From assembly GCF_013214175.1 (NCBI RefSeq), contig NZ_JABSPA010000005.1:124001-188000 (forward strand): a stretch of DNA of 64,000 bases, written 5' to 3'. Of this stretch, positions 19,641 through 29,779 are shown in pieces. The DNA is from Colwellia sp. Lineage in GTDB: Bacteria; Pseudomonadota; Gammaproteobacteria; Enterobacterales; Alteromonadaceae. Positions within the stretch are counted from its first letter, which is position 1. Every line of letters starts with the position of its first letter. The notes under the pieces were generated by a model that ran no database searches, had not been told where the DNA came from, and saw only the letters and a list, made by a program, of their open reading frames with translations. A program made the position numbers and the translations under genes.

Positions 19641-21212
19641 GTGGGGAAACATAAGCTATTTTGGCTAGTGTTGGTAAGCCTGTTTACCAATTCAGCTTGG
19701 GCAGAAATGCAGTTAAACCTGACGAAAGGGGTTACTGCCGTTAGCCGAGATGTATATGATTTGCATATGCTAGTGCTGTACATTTGTACCGCCATTGGCG
19801 TAATAGTATTTGGCGCTATGTTTTGGTCGATGGCTTTTCATCGAAAATCTAAAGGGGTAAAACCTGCTAACTTTCATGAAAGCACTAAGGTTGAGATATT
19901 ATGGACGGCAATACCCGTTGTCATCTTAATCGGTATGGCAATACCGGCAACCCACACTTTAATAGCCATGGAAGATAACAGCAATTCTGATGTTACAATT
20001 CAAATAACCGGCTCTCAGTGGAAGTGGCATTACAAATATTTTGATCAAGATATCGAATATTACTCGGTACTCTCAACACCACGCGAACAATACCAAAATC
20101 AACAAGGCGCTGGCGCCACTAAAGGTGAGAACTACCTTTTGGAAGTTGATAAACCTCTGGTTATTCCCGTCAATAAAAAAGTTCGTTTCTTAATTACCTC
20201 TGATGATGTTATCCATGCGTGGTGGGTACCTGCTTTTGCCGTTAAACAAGATGCTAATCCAGGTTTTATTAACGAAGCATGGACTAAGGTCGATGAACCC
20301 GGTATTTACCGCGGCCAATGTGCTGAGCTATGTGGTAAAGACCATGGCTTTATGCCGATAGTTGTTGAAGTGAAATCTGAAGCTGATTATGACATTTGGA
20401 TAAATGAACAGCAGCAACGTAATGCCCAAGCTGCCGAAGCTGAAAGAGCGTCATTAAGTGCTTCACTATCAAAAGAAGAATTGATGCAATTAGGTGAAAG
20501 CACTTATACCGCCTATTGCTCGGCATGCCATCAGCCAACAGGCTTAGGTTTACCACCTGCCTTCCCAGCCTTAAAAGGTAGCCCAATAACTACATCAGGT
20601 AGTGCTAAAGAACATATTAACATTGTCTTTAACGGTAAAGCGGGTACGGGTATGCAAGGTTATGGTAAGCAATTAAGTATGAAACAAATTGCTGCTGTTG
20701 TGACCTACGAGCGTAATGCTTGGGGTAATAATACCGGTGATGTTGTACAAGCATCTGATGTTAAATCTGCTGTTGTCTCTTCTGCTGAAGGTACAACACA
20801 AGAGGCCATAACATCCGTAGCAATTGAAACTAACATTGAAGAAACGGTAGAGACGATTGCTGAAGAAGCACCGGTAGAAGATTTAGCTAAAGTGTATAGC
20901 CATGATGAATTAATGACAATGGGCGCAAAAGTCTATATGAAAGCTTGTGTTGCTTGTCATCAACCGACAGGTGCAGGCTTACCTCCGGTATTTCCTGCGC
21001 TTAAAGGCAGTGTAATTGCAACGGGAGATATCGCTGTTCATTTAGATATGGTGCTGAACGGGAGTAAGAAAAATGCTGCCATGGCTGCTTTTGCTAGCCA
21101 ACTAACCAAAACCGAAATAGCTGCTGTTGTAACTTATGAGCGTAATGCTTGGGGAAATAATACCGGTGATTTAGTACAACCTGCAGCTGTTGATGCTGCT
21201 AGTGCGAATTAG
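19641..21212 (+). CDS. coxB: Cytochrome c oxidase subunit II with two C-terminal cytochrome c domains
   Basis: A 523-residue protein. Residues 1-22 are a signal peptide (SAWAE), followed by two membrane helices and the cupredoxin domain with the CuA motif CAELCGKDHGFM at about residue 227. Two haem c domains follow, CSACH at 293-297 and CVACH at 436-440, joined by an acidic Ala/Glu/Thr-rich linker. The domains are near repeats: both contain HQPTGxGLPPxFPALKGS and end with VVTYERNAWGNNTGD. The start is the GTG behind AGGAG; an ATG in between is out of frame. It accepts electrons and passes them to subunit I. Confidence 0.93.
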   Translation: MGKHKLFWLVLVSLFTNSAWAEMQLNLTKGVTAVSRDVYDLHMLVLYICTAIGVIVFGAMFWSMAFHRKSKGVKPANFHESTKVEILWTAIPVVILIGMAIPATHTLIAMEDNSNSDVTIQITGSQWKWHYKYFDQDIEYYSVLSTPREQYQNQQGAGATKGENYLLEVDKPLVIPVNKKVRFLITSDDVIHAWWVPAFAVKQDANPGFINEAWTKVDEPGIYRGQCAELCGKDHGFMPIVVEVKSEADYDIWINEQQQRNAQAAEAERASLSASLSKEELMQLGESTYTAYCSACHQPTGLGLPPAFPALKGSPITTSGSAKEHINIVFNGKAGTGMQGYGKQLSMKQIAAVVTYERNAWGNNTGDVVQASDVKSAVVSSAEGTTQEAITSVAIETNIEETVETIAEEAPVEDLAKVYSHDELMTMGAKVYMKACVACHQPTGAGLPPVFPALKGSVIATGDIAVHLDMVLNGSKKNAAMAAFASQLTKTEIAAVVTYERNAWGNNTGDLVQPAAVDAASAN

Positions 21213-21224
21213 GGGGATATAAAA

Positions 21225-22859
21225 ATGACTACAGACGTTATAGCACAAGATTCGCACGACGAACATCATGATGACTCACATGAACATGGGAAAATGACCG
21301 GAATAAAACGCTGGCTTTATACCACTAACCATAAAGATATCGGCACGCTGTATTTATGGTTTGCCTTTATTATGTTTTTAACTGGCGGTGCCATGGCAAT
21401 GGTCATTCGTGCTGAGTTATTCCAGCCTGGCTTACAATTAGTTGAACCGGATTTCTTTAACCAATTAACCACAGTCCATGGGCTGATCATGGTATTTGGC
21501 GCAATTATGCCAGCCTTCACTGGTTTTGCTAACTGGATGATACCTATGATGATAGGTGCGCCAGATATGGCACTGCCGCGCATGAACAACTGGAGTTTTT
21601 GGATACTGCCCTTTGCCTTTGCGATTTTGCTTAGCTCATTCTTTATGGAAAGTGGTGCGCCTAACTTCGGCTGGACTTTCTACGCACCATTATCCACCAC
21701 CTATTCTAACGGCAGTACTGCATTCTTTGTTTTTGCTGTGCATATCATGGGTATCTCTTCCATTATGGGGGCAATTAATATTGTCGTTACCATAATGAAC
21801 TTGCGTGCTCCTGGTATGACTTACATGAAAATGCCGCTATTTGTTTGGACCTTTTTCATCACTGCTTACCTGCTTATTGCGGTAATGCCCGTGCTCGCTG
21901 GTGTAGTAACCATGTTACTGACCGATACGTATTTTGGTACTAGCTTCTTTGATGCCGCCGGTGGTGGCGACCCGGTTATGTTCCAACATATTTTTTGGTT
22001 CTTTGGTCACCCTGAAGTGTATATTATGATTTTGCCGGCTTTTGGTATTGTCTCAACCACTATCCCGGCTTTTTCTCGTAAAAGATTATTTGGCTATAGC
22101 TCAATGGTCTACGCCACCTCATCTATTGCCTTACTGTCCTTTATCGTTTGGGCACACCATATGTTTACTACAGGCATGCCGTTATTTGGTGAACTGTTCT
22201 TTATGTATTGCACCATGCTTATTGCAGTACCAACAGGGGTAAAAGTCTTTAACTGGGTCGCGACCATGTGGCGCGGTTCATTAAGCTTTGAAACACCTAT
22301 GCTGTTTTCAATTGCCTTTGTTATTTTATTCACCATAGGCGGCTTCTCCGGTCTGATGCTGGCAATGACGCCGGTTGATTTCCAATACCACGATACTTAC
22401 TTTGTTGTCGCCCATTTTCACTATGTATTAGTGACTGGTTCATTGTTCTCTATCTATGCGGGTGCTTATTTCTGGCTACCAAAATGGACCGGCCATATGT
22501 ACAACGACACTTTGAGTAAGTGGCACTTCTGGTGCTCATTAATTTCAGTGAATTTACTGTTTTTCCCAATGCACTTCTTAGGTTTAGCAGGTATGCCCCG
22601 CAGGATCCCAGATTATGCGCTGCAATTCGCCGACTTTAATAAGTGGGTTAGTATTGGCGGTTTTGCCTTTGGTTTATCGCAATTGATTTTCTTAGCAGTA
22701 GTGATCAAATGTATTCGTGGTGGCGAGAAAGCACCAGCAAAACCTTGGGATGGCGCCATAGGTTTAGAATGGACAGTAGCAAGTCCAGCACCCTACCACA
22801 CATTTAGCACACCGCCGCCGCAAAAAGACATTGATAATGCCGATCAACATGAGCATTAA
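21225..22859 (+). CDS. coxA: Cytochrome c oxidase subunit I
   Basis: A 544-residue haem-copper oxidase core with twelve membrane helices. Haem a and a3/CuB ligands are visible: TTVHGLIM, the His-Tyr crosslink motif FGHPEVY, WAHHMF and VAHFHYVL. The D-channel entry region GAPDMALPRMNN is intact, making it an A-type proton-pumping enzyme. The N-terminus is unusually His/Asp-rich (DEHHDDSHEH), which may bind metal. It follows coxB by 12 bases with a GGGGG-type ribosome binding site. Confidence 0.97.
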   Translation: MTTDVIAQDSHDEHHDDSHEHGKMTGIKRWLYTTNHKDIGTLYLWFAFIMFLTGGAMAMVIRAELFQPGLQLVEPDFFNQLTTVHGLIMVFGAIMPAFTGFANWMIPMMIGAPDMALPRMNNWSFWILPFAFAILLSSFFMESGAPNFGWTFYAPLSTTYSNGSTAFFVFAVHIMGISSIMGAINIVVTIMNLRAPGMTYMKMPLFVWTFFITAYLLIAVMPVLAGVVTMLLTDTYFGTSFFDAAGGGDPVMFQHIFWFFGHPEVYIMILPAFGIVSTTIPAFSRKRLFGYSSMVYATSSIALLSFIVWAHHMFTTGMPLFGELFFMYCTMLIAVPTGVKVFNWVATMWRGSLSFETPMLFSIAFVILFTIGGFSGLMLAMTPVDFQYHDTYFVVAHFHYVLVTGSLFSIYAGAYFWLPKWTGHMYNDTLSKWHFWCSLISVNLLFFPMHFLGLAGMPRRIPDYALQFADFNKWVSIGGFAFGLSQLIFLAVVIKCIRGGEKAPAKPWDGAIGLEWTVASPAPYHTFSTPPPQKDIDNADQHEH

Positions 22860-22864
22860 GCGAT

Positions 22865-23476
22865 ATGAGTACCAATGACGAGCAAGACAACCTAACACCT
22901 GACGAGAATACTAACCTTAGTACTGAAGCTAAGACTGCCGTTAGTATTCAAGTCAGTAACAACAGCAAAACGGTAAAGAAATTACTGCTGGTTGTTGTTG
23001 CTATGTTTGGCTTTGGCTTTGCGCTGGTACCTTTATATGATGTTTTTTGTGATATTACCGGTTTAAATGGCAAGACTAACGGTACTGCGGTGGCTTATAC
23101 CGCCACAGGTATTGATAAGTCTCGATTGATAAAAGTGCAGTTTATTACCCGCAATGCCCAAGGCATTCCGTGGAAGTTTGAGCCTGTTATTAATGAGATT
23201 ACTGTTCACCCAGGTGAAATGAAGTTGGTTTCATTTTATGCAAAAAACAATGCAGCGCATGACATTATTGGTCAAGCCGTACCGTCTGTTTCACCCGGCT
23301 TAGCGGCAAATTATTTTCATAAAATTGAATGTTTTTGTTTTACCCAACAGCCGCTTAAAGCTGCAGAAGAAGTTGAAATGACCCTGCAGTTTTATATCGA
23401 CTTAGAATTACCCGAAGACATCAACACCTTAACTTTATCTTATACCTTGTATGACATAACAGAGAAGTCGTCATAG
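22865..23476 (+). CDS. ctaG: Cytochrome oxidase assembly protein CtaG/Cox11
   Basis: A 203-residue membrane-anchored copper chaperone that delivers copper to CuB of subunit I. One helix (LLLVVVAMFGFGFALVPLYD) is followed by a periplasmic immunoglobulin-like domain with the copper motif ECFCFTQQ. The N-terminal 35 residues are polar and longer than in some relatives. It starts five bases after coxA. Confidence 0.94.
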   Translation: MSTNDEQDNLTPDENTNLSTEAKTAVSIQVSNNSKTVKKLLLVVVAMFGFGFALVPLYDVFCDITGLNGKTNGTAVAYTATGIDKSRLIKVQFITRNAQGIPWKFEPVINEITVHPGEMKLVSFYAKNNAAHDIIGQAVPSVSPGLAANYFHKIECFCFTQQPLKAAEEVEMTLQFYIDLELPEDINTLTLSYTLYDITEKSS

Positions 23477-23499
23477 GGTTCACTGAAAAGGGATAGAAA

Positions 23500-24384
23500 A
23501 TGACTAACAAAGAATACGAAAGTTATTATGTACCCAGCCATAGTCACTGGCCAATCATGGGCGCGGTAGCACTATTTATGATCGCCTTTGGTGCGGGTAA
23601 CTATGTCACTGATTTAGCAAATGAAGAAAGTGGTTACGGTGGCTATCTACTACTCGCAGGCATAGCCCTGATTATTTATATGTTAGTGGGATGGTTTAGT
23701 GATGTTATTAATGAGTCGTTAACGGGTAAGTACTCACATCAGATGGATAATTCATTCCGCCAAGGTATGAGTTGGTTTATCTTCTCAGAAGTAATGTTTT
23801 TTGTCGCCTTTTTTGGCGCCTTACTCTATTTACGCGTATTTTCAGTGCCTTGGCTTGGCGGTGCCGGCAATAATGTCGAAACTGGCGCGGTACTCTGGCC
23901 TGATTTTACCGCAATATGGCCGTTAATAAAAACCCCAGATGGCACCACTACCACGGCTATGGGTTGGTTTGGCTTACCGTTAATTAACACGGTTTTACTG
24001 ATGACGTCTTCCGTTACTGCCCACTTTGCCCACAGTGCCTTACTTAAAAATAACCGCAAGGGTTTAAAAGCGTGGCTTGGTCTAACCATAATTTTGGGTG
24101 TGGCTTTTATCTGTTTTCAAGTTCTAGAATATGCGCACGGCTACTCTGAAGAAATGCGTCTATTTCTAGATAGCGGTGTCTATGGCAATACTTTTTACTT
24201 ATTGACTGGCTTTCACGGCATGCATGTCACCTTGGGTTGTATCATGTTGATAATAATGTGGTTAAGAGTATTAAAAGGCCACTTTACCCCAGATAACCAT
24301 TTTGCTTTTCAAGCAGCAAGTTGGTATTGGCATTTTGTCGATGTGGTTTGGGTCATGCTATTTGTTTTTGTCTATATCTTATAA
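23500..24384 (+). CDS. coxC: Cytochrome c oxidase subunit III
   Basis: A 294-residue subunit with seven predicted helices. Signature segments are FIFSEVMFFVAFFGA, LLTGFHGMHVTLG and ASWYWHFVDVVWVMLFVFVY. It stabilises subunit I and its proton uptake. Ribosome binding site AAGGGA precedes the ATG. Confidence 0.95.
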   Translation: MTNKEYESYYVPSHSHWPIMGAVALFMIAFGAGNYVTDLANEESGYGGYLLLAGIALIIYMLVGWFSDVINESLTGKYSHQMDNSFRQGMSWFIFSEVMFFVAFFGALLYLRVFSVPWLGGAGNNVETGAVLWPDFTAIWPLIKTPDGTTTTAMGWFGLPLINTVLLMTSSVTAHFAHSALLKNNRKGLKAWLGLTIILGVAFICFQVLEYAHGYSEEMRLFLDSGVYGNTFYLLTGFHGMHVTLGCIMLIIMWLRVLKGHFTPDNHFAFQAASWYWHFVDVVWVMLFVFVYIL

Positions 24385-24395
24385 GGTCTGACTTT

Positions 24396-25310
24396 TTGCA
24401 GTATGTTGATAAACAAAAAAAAGTATTAGCTAATTCATTAGTAAGCAACGCCCTTTGGACTTTCCTCTGGTTAGCGCTAACGCTTATTGTTTTTGTCTGT
24501 TTGGTTAAATTATCTATTTGGCAGTATAACCGCGGTTTTGAGAAAGAACTGCGTACTGCCCGTATTACCCAATTGAATCAACAATCACCGCTTACACTTA
24601 ATGAAATAGTTAAACTTTCAAAGGAAGAGCAGTTTATCGGTAAAGAAAGTATTAACGATTTTCCCGTCACAATTACCGGCCAGTTTAATGAAAAATATAT
24701 CTTTTTACTCGACAATCAAGTGGAAAAGTATTCTTTAGGCTACCGGGTATTACAAGTTGTAGAAACGCCAACTCATGCTGTACTAGTCAATTTAGGCTGG
24801 GTACAAGGTTCAATAGATCGCAGCATACTCCCTGAGGTAAGCCCTTTGCATGGACAATATAAATTTCAAGGACATGTACGCATTGTCGAACAAGGCATAA
24901 TGCTTACGGAGCAAGACTTCACTAAAGCCAGTTGGCCATTGCGGGTACAACAAATAGAGTTAGATAAATTCGCTACCCTTATTAACAAGCCACTTTTACC
25001 CTTTGTTATTTATGTAGACCCAGCAGAAACCCTTGGTCATAAAAAAAACTGGCACCCTATAGTGATGCCCGCAGAAAAACATTTCGGTTACGCTTTCCAA
25101 TGGGCTACGTTAGCGATCGCTTGGCTAATATTGATGATTAGCTTACGCATAAAAACACATAAATCTACCCGTAGTCAGCAGTCAAAATCAGCTGCATCAT
25201 TACCCGACAGGCAAGCGACTAACATTGACACTCATGCGGATACTGACAATAAGACTCTCACTAATTCTCTCAATAATATGAACAAGATTAAGGCGATAAA
25301 ACATGGCTAA
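24396..25310 (+). CDS. SURF1 family cytochrome oxidase assembly protein
   Basis: A 304-residue protein with the SURF1 layout: an N-terminal helix (WTFLWLALTLIVFVCLVKLSIWQY), a periplasmic domain with VTITGQF, VLVNLGWVQGS and PFVIYVDP, and a C-terminal helix (YAFQWATLAIAWLILMISLRI). It assists haem A insertion. I place the start at a TTG nine bases after AAGG and 11 bases beyond the coxC stop; a longer frame would run back into coxC. The polar C-terminal tail of about 60 residues is longer than usual. The stop overlaps the next gene. Confidence 0.85.
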   Translation: MQYVDKQKKVLANSLVSNALWTFLWLALTLIVFVCLVKLSIWQYNRGFEKELRTARITQLNQQSPLTLNEIVKLSKEEQFIGKESINDFPVTITGQFNEKYIFLLDNQVEKYSLGYRVLQVVETPTHAVLVNLGWVQGSIDRSILPEVSPLHGQYKFQGHVRIVEQGIMLTEQDFTKASWPLRVQQIELDKFATLINKPLLPFVIYVDPAETLGHKKNWHPIVMPAEKHFGYAFQWATLAIAWLILMISLRIKTHKSTRSQQSKSAASLPDRQATNIDTHADTDNKTLTNSLNNMNKIKAIKHG

Positions 25311-25890
25311 ATCCATTTCTCCCAGCGATGCAAACAATAGTTCAAATAAGAGCAATCGCCGCAGCTTACTCTTGCTAATAACGGTTTTTATATTGCCGAT
25401 ATTATTAGCAAAATTGGCCTTAGAAAACCAATGGCTAGACTTAGGGGTAACTAACCAAGGTGAGTTATTAACTCAACAGTTAACACTGACTGATCTAGGA
25501 ATGAATGAACAAGAGTTTGCCCAACAGTGGCTTATTATTTATCGACTGCCGAGCCAGTGTCCCGATATGTGTTTGCACAGTATTGAAACCGTGCACAACA
25601 GTTATGTTGCCTTAGGAAAAGATATGCCTAGGGTCACACCAGTATTACTGAAAGAAAATATTTTTTCAGCCCAACAAAATAAACAACTGACCAAGAGCCA
25701 ATGGCAGATACTTGCCTTAACCCCGCAAATGAAAAACTTACTGCAAGGACCACAAGTACTCATTGCCGACCCTTTAGGCAACATTATTTTAAGTCATCAG
25801 TTGCCAGAGCAAGAGCAGCAACAAACGTCATTGGGTAAGGCCATTATTGCTGATATGAAAAAACTTTTGAAATATTCTAAGGTGGGTTAA
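25303..25890 (+). CDS. Membrane-anchored Sco/thioredoxin-like protein in the cox operon
   Basis: A 195-residue protein with one N-terminal helix (LLLLITVFILPILLAKLAL) and a periplasmic domain. The segment LPSQCPDMCLHSIETV (Cys86, Cys90) closely mimics the CPxxC copper site of Sco1/SenC, and QVLIADPLGNIILSH near the C-terminus fits the thioredoxin-fold strand. The conserved Sco His before that strand is not evident. It overlaps the SURF1 gene by eight bases. I infer a thiol or copper role in CuA assembly; it is probably a known but uncharacterised cox-cluster family. Confidence 0.65.
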   Translation: MAKSISPSDANNSSNKSNRRSLLLLITVFILPILLAKLALENQWLDLGVTNQGELLTQQLTLTDLGMNEQEFAQQWLIIYRLPSQCPDMCLHSIETVHNSYVALGKDMPRVTPVLLKENIFSAQQNKQLTKSQWQILALTPQMKNLLQGPQVLIADPLGNIILSHQLPEQEQQQTSLGKAIIADMKKLLKYSKVG

Positions 25891-25894
25891 CTAA

Positions 25895-26956
25895 ATGACC
25901 GAACACAGTAGCAATACCCAAACACTACGTCGTTTAGTGCTAACAAGTTTACTATTAGCCATTGTTGTTATTGGCCTAGGGGCTTATACCCGTTTAACCC
26001 ATGCCGGCTTAGGCTGCCCAGACTGGCCAACCTGTTATGGCTTGCTTGATGTGCCAGAAACGAGTCAACAAATTGCTGCAGCGGAACAAGCTTATCCCCA
26101 AAGACCTGTAGAACCCGCTAAAGCCTGGAATGAAATGATCCACCGCTATTTCGCTGGCAGTCTGGGCCTACTTATTGCCGCTATTGCTTTCTTTTCAATT
26201 AAATTACGCTTTTCAAAACAATCCAGCGTTAGGTATCCGGTAATTCTGCCACTGTTTATTTTATGTATTGTTATCTTTCAAGCCGCGCTAGGTATGTGGA
26301 CTGTAACCTTGAAATTAATGCCTGTGGTGGTGATGGCGCACTTACTCGGCGGTTTCACTACGCTATGTTTGCTATTTTTATTATATTTGCGCATTAAAGC
26401 CAAAGGAATCAATGCTCAAGGAGCAAACTTAGTTGATTGGCAGCTTAAAAAGTACAGTAGCTATGCACTACTGGGCATTACTATTTTAACGGCGCAGATT
26501 GCCCTCGGCGGTTGGACCTCTTCCAACTATGCAGCAATGAGCTGTGTTGAATTACCTATATGTCAGGGGAACTGGCTCGGAAATTTAACTTTTGAGCAGT
26601 CCTTTGACTTAATTCCCCCCAAACAAGAAAGCTATGAGTTTGGTCACCTAGCCCATAATGAACGCGTAACCATTCATGTTAGTCATAGATTAGGCGCTAT
26701 GGTTACCGGAATTTTTCTCGCTTGGTTAGCCATTATGGTTTTTCTAAAAGCCAGGAATCATGCAATAAAAAGTGCCGCTGTTGTGCTGATGAGTTTACTA
26801 ATTATCCAGATCAGTTTGGGAATTAGTAATATTTGGTTTTCTCTGCCACTTAAAGTTGCGGTAGCGCACAACTTAGTAGCCGCCTGTTTAATGCTGAGCC
26901 TGATCGCCTTAGCGTATAAGTTAAGACAAAATTCCAAGGAGTCGTTTTATGAGTAA
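25895..26956 (+). CDS. ctaA: Heme A synthase (COX15/CtaA)
   Basis: A 353-residue eight-helix inner-membrane protein that oxidises the C8 methyl of heme O to give heme A. Signatures include [21 protein letters not shown] near the N-terminus, [11 protein letters not shown], and a second His pair in [12 protein letters not shown]. The Cys pairs of the periplasmic loops are present (CPDWPTC and CVELPIC). It overlaps cyoE/ctaB by eight bases. Confidence 0.95.
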   Translation: MTEHSSNTQTLRRLVLTSLLLAIVVIGLGAYTRLTHAGLGCPDWPTCYGLLDVPETSQQIAAAEQAYPQRPVEPAKAWNEMIHRYFAGSLGLLIAAIAFFSIKLRFSKQSSVRYPVILPLFILCIVIFQAALGMWTVTLKLMPVVVMAHLLGGFTTLCLLFLLYLRIKAKGINAQGANLVDWQLKKYSSYALLGITILTAQIALGGWTSSNYAAMSCVELPICQGNWLGNLTFEQSFDLIPPKQESYEFGHLAHNERVTIHVSHRLGAMVTGIFLAWLAIMVFLKARNHAIKSAAVVLMSLLIIQISLGISNIWFSLPLKVAVAHNLVAACLMLSLIALAYKLRQNSKESFYE

Positions 26957-27905
26957 AGCCATCAATAAATCAATGAGTAGTGCTATGCCAGAGTTAATTG
27001 CTGACAACAATAATCATTTTTCCATCAGTCATATTTTTACCAATTGGCGTGCTTATTACGATATAACCAAACCTAAGGTCGTCGCCTTGCTGGTACTGAC
27101 AGCACTCGTTGGTATGAGTTTATCGGTTCCTGGCGGTTTACCTTGGCAACTATTATTCCCAGCAATGTTAGGTATTGCTTTGCTCTCTTCTGCGGCGGCA
27201 GCTATCAATCATATTGTTGATGAGAAAATTGATACCATTATGGGGCGAACGCATAACAGGCCTTTACCTGAAGGTAGAATTACTGTCACCAATGCCATTG
27301 TTTTTGCCATTAGCATAGCCGTACTTGGTTTTATTATTCTTTATGCCTTGGTCAATCCTCTAACTGCATTTTTGACCTTAGCAGGTTTAGTGGGCTACAG
27401 CTTTATCTATACCATGTATTTAAAGCGGGCTACGCCGCAAAACATTACTATCGGCGGTTTAGCCGGTGCAATCCCGCCCTTACTAGGTTGGACAGCAATG
27501 ACCAATGAAGTTGCCCCTAACGCCTTATTATTAGTATTAATTATTTTCACTTGGACACCGCCACACTTTTGGGCATTAGCTATCCATCGTAAAAATGACT
27601 ATGCCAAAGTGAATATTCCCATGTTGCCGGTAACCCATGGTGTCAGCTTCACTAAAACACAAATATTGCTCTATACCGTATTACTCTTTGTGGTTTGTTT
27701 ATTACCTTACTTAGTGGGTATGAGTAATTGGCTGTACTTAATAGGGGCTTGTAGCTTAAATTTGATCTTTTTTGGCTATGCTTGGCAGCTTAAGTTTCAT
27801 GCTAAAGAGGGCACAGCTATGGCAACATTTAAATTCTCCATAGTGCATTTAATGCTGCTGTTTATTATTTTGCTGGTCGATCATTATTGGCTGCCAATGA
27901 GTTAG
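26949..27905 (+). CDS. cyoE: Protoheme IX farnesyltransferase
   Basis: A 318-residue UbiA-family membrane enzyme (also called CtaB) that converts protoheme to heme O for CtaA. The prenyl-diphosphate Asp motifs are seen in [24 protein letters not shown] and in [17 protein letters not shown]. Nine helices are predicted. The N-terminal 30 residues are polar and longer than in E. coli CyoE. The ribosome binding site AAGGAG is inside the end of ctaA. Confidence 0.95.
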   Translation: MSKAINKSMSSAMPELIADNNNHFSISHIFTNWRAYYDITKPKVVALLVLTALVGMSLSVPGGLPWQLLFPAMLGIALLSSAAAAINHIVDEKIDTIMGRTHNRPLPEGRITVTNAIVFAISIAVLGFIILYALVNPLTAFLTLAGLVGYSFIYTMYLKRATPQNITIGGLAGAIPPLLGWTAMTNEVAPNALLLVLIIFTWTPPHFWALAIHRKNDYAKVNIPMLPVTHGVSFTKTQILLYTVLLFVVCLLPYLVGMSNWLYLIGACSLNLIFFGYAWQLKFHAKEGTAMATFKFSIVHLMLLFIILLVDHYWLPMS

Positions 27906-28001
27906 CTGCATCCCTTTAACAGTAAATCTTAGCCGCGATAACTTATAGCGACAGCTTGGTACCAGTACCCTAGTCAAAATGTAAAAAAATACAGGATTTC
28001 A

Positions 28002-28664
28002 ATGAAGAAAATTATCTATGGAATTATTGCCTTACTCTCCATCAGTGCCGGTGCGGTTGGTTTTCATCTCATTAAGCAAACAAAGCAACTGCCACCTGCC
28101 GAATATGCTTTGCATTATCAGCAAGCACGGCCAATAGCTGCGTTTACCTTAACCGATGAGTTAGGACAGTCTTTTAATAACAGCCAGTTACTCGATAAAT
28201 GGTCACTGGTTTTCTTCGGTTATACTTCTTGCCCAGATGTTTGCCCAATCACCTTGCAAAACCTCAATTTCATTTATGACGAGCTAACCACTATTGCCAG
28301 CAATAGCCAAGTGCTATTAGTATCCGTTGACCCTAAAAGAGATACCACTGAAAAGCTCGCGCAATACATTGGCTATTTTAATAAAGACTTTAAAGCGCTG
28401 CGCGCAGAGCACGATGTGCTTTTTCCGTTTGCTCGTAATTTAGGCATGATGTATGCGATTACTAGTAAAGAAGTTAGTAAAGAGAATGCTGAGGGAGCAG
28501 ATGAAAGCTACTGGGTTGATCACAGTTCATCACTGGTACTAATTAACCCTGCAGGAAAAGTCGCCGCAATATTTAAGCCTGAACAAGAAGTTGGTGCAGT
28601 GCCAATTATTGATAATGAAAAGTTATTAAGCGACTACCAAAAGATAGTCGCGCTATATCAGTAA
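28002..28664 (+). CDS. SCO1/SenC family copper chaperone
   Basis: A 220-residue membrane-anchored thioredoxin-fold protein that matures the CuA site of CoxB. The copper ligands are complete: CPDVC (Cys77, Cys81) and the His of VDHSSS (His174). One N-terminal helix anchors it to the periplasmic face. It lies 97 bases after cyoE and is the last gene of the cox cluster. The cluster therefore has both this canonical Sco and a divergent one. Confidence 0.92.
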   Translation: MKKIIYGIIALLSISAGAVGFHLIKQTKQLPPAEYALHYQQARPIAAFTLTDELGQSFNNSQLLDKWSLVFFGYTSCPDVCPITLQNLNFIYDELTTIASNSQVLLVSVDPKRDTTEKLAQYIGYFNKDFKALRAEHDVLFPFARNLGMMYAITSKEVSKENAEGADESYWVDHSSSLVLINPAGKVAAIFKPEQEVGAVPIIDNEKLLSDYQKIVALYQ

Positions 28665-28705
28665 TGGTGAATATATTAATCGCGATGCATAAATAATATG
28701 CCCGC

Positions 28706-29779
28706 TTATAAGTGATACCAGCTGCCGTCAGCCTTTAAGATAAACCATGGCTTAGAATACCAGTAGTAACGCCCTGGCTTACTAATACTTGCTGCCGTGC
28801 AGTTGGCTCTAACTCTGCCTACGGGTAGGTCTTTGCTAAAATTAATACTAAAACTACTGTCATCATGCCAAGTGATTTTTTGTTTGCCTAAACCAGAAAT
28901 ATAGCAATTGAGCGCTGATTTATAAAAATCTCCAGTCTCGATATTAAAGGTTATACTTTTCGCTTCTTGGTATTTAAAAATTGTTTCGGCTTGCTCACCT
29001 TCTAAACGAATATTAAACGCCAATGAGTTTAACTTATCCCGTAAACCAGAAATTTTATCGTAAGGTTTTGATGCAGGAAAACGTGGCACACTGGTTAAGT
29101 CTGTTGATAAATCGATAGCCCCTGATTGTTGAGAAAAAGCGACAAAATCATTGGCTTTCGCCCAGGCTTGCACTGCCTTATCATATTCACCGTAAGGGTA
29201 AGCATAATATCGCCAGCTTTGGCCAGTATGATCTTTGATAATAGTTTCGGCTTTTAATAATAATTCGGTTTGTTTAGTCAACCATTGTGCTTGCGTTAAA
29301 CCGTCGGTAATACGCGCCATTGAATCATGTTCATAACCATGATTGGCAATAATCACACCTTCATCGGAAAGTGATTTTAGTTGAATCCATGATAAATAAG
29401 GTGAAGCATTATTGCTTTCATGGCGATTGATAATGCCTGGATTGACATAAATGGTATACGGAAAGCCAAACTTATTTAAGATGGGTTTTGCCTGTGTCAT
29501 AACATCAATATAAGCATCGTCAAAGGTAATGGCGACGCTTTTATCCGGTAAAGGCTGCTGCTTTTTGATAGCTTCAATTAACTCTGATAAGGGCACTACC
29601 TTAAAATTATTATCTTTAAGGTACTGTAAATGCACTGCAAATTGCTTTGGTGAAATACTAGTGCTTGCCGGTGTGCTATCACTAACATGATGATATTGTA
29701 AAATAACCGCGGCATGACTGTTGAGCACAACGCCCAATAATAATGAAACTGAAAATAGTGTCCGCAATATATATTTCAT
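28706..29779 (-). CDS. Polysaccharide deacetylase family protein, exported
   Basis: A 357-residue protein with a signal peptide (NSHAA cleavage). The NodB/PgaB-type domain follows, with ILQYHHVS, the catalytic Asp pair in ITFDDAY, and ANHGYEHDSMA supplying metal His ligands; YAYPYGEYDKAV is a further family motif. It should deacetylate an amino-sugar polymer in the periplasm. About 110 C-terminal residues after the catalytic domain look like a beta-rich accessory domain. It is a single gene convergent with sco. Confidence 0.85.
   Translation of the reverse strand: MKYILRTLFSVSLLLGVVLNSHAAVILQYHHVSDSTPASTSISPKQFAVHLQYLKDNNFKVVPLSELIEAIKKQQPLPDKSVAITFDDAYIDVMTQAKPILNKFGFPYTIYVNPGIINRHESNNASPYLSWIQLKSLSDEGVIIANHGYEHDSMARITDGLTQAQWLTKQTELLLKAETIIKDHTGQSWRYYAYPYGEYDKAVQAWAKANDFVAFSQQSGAIDLSTDLTSVPRFPASKPYDKISGLRDKLNSLAFNIRLEGEQAETIFKYQEAKSITFNIETGDFYKSALNCYISGLGKQKITWHDDSSFSINFSKDLPVGRVRANCTAASISKPGRYYWYSKPWFILKADGSWYHL

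Noticed and set aside
24321-24395. A longer N-terminus for the SURF1 gene
   Set aside because: It would read through the end of coxC in another frame, and the residues look unlike a SURF1 start. A TTG with AAGG follows the coxC stop.
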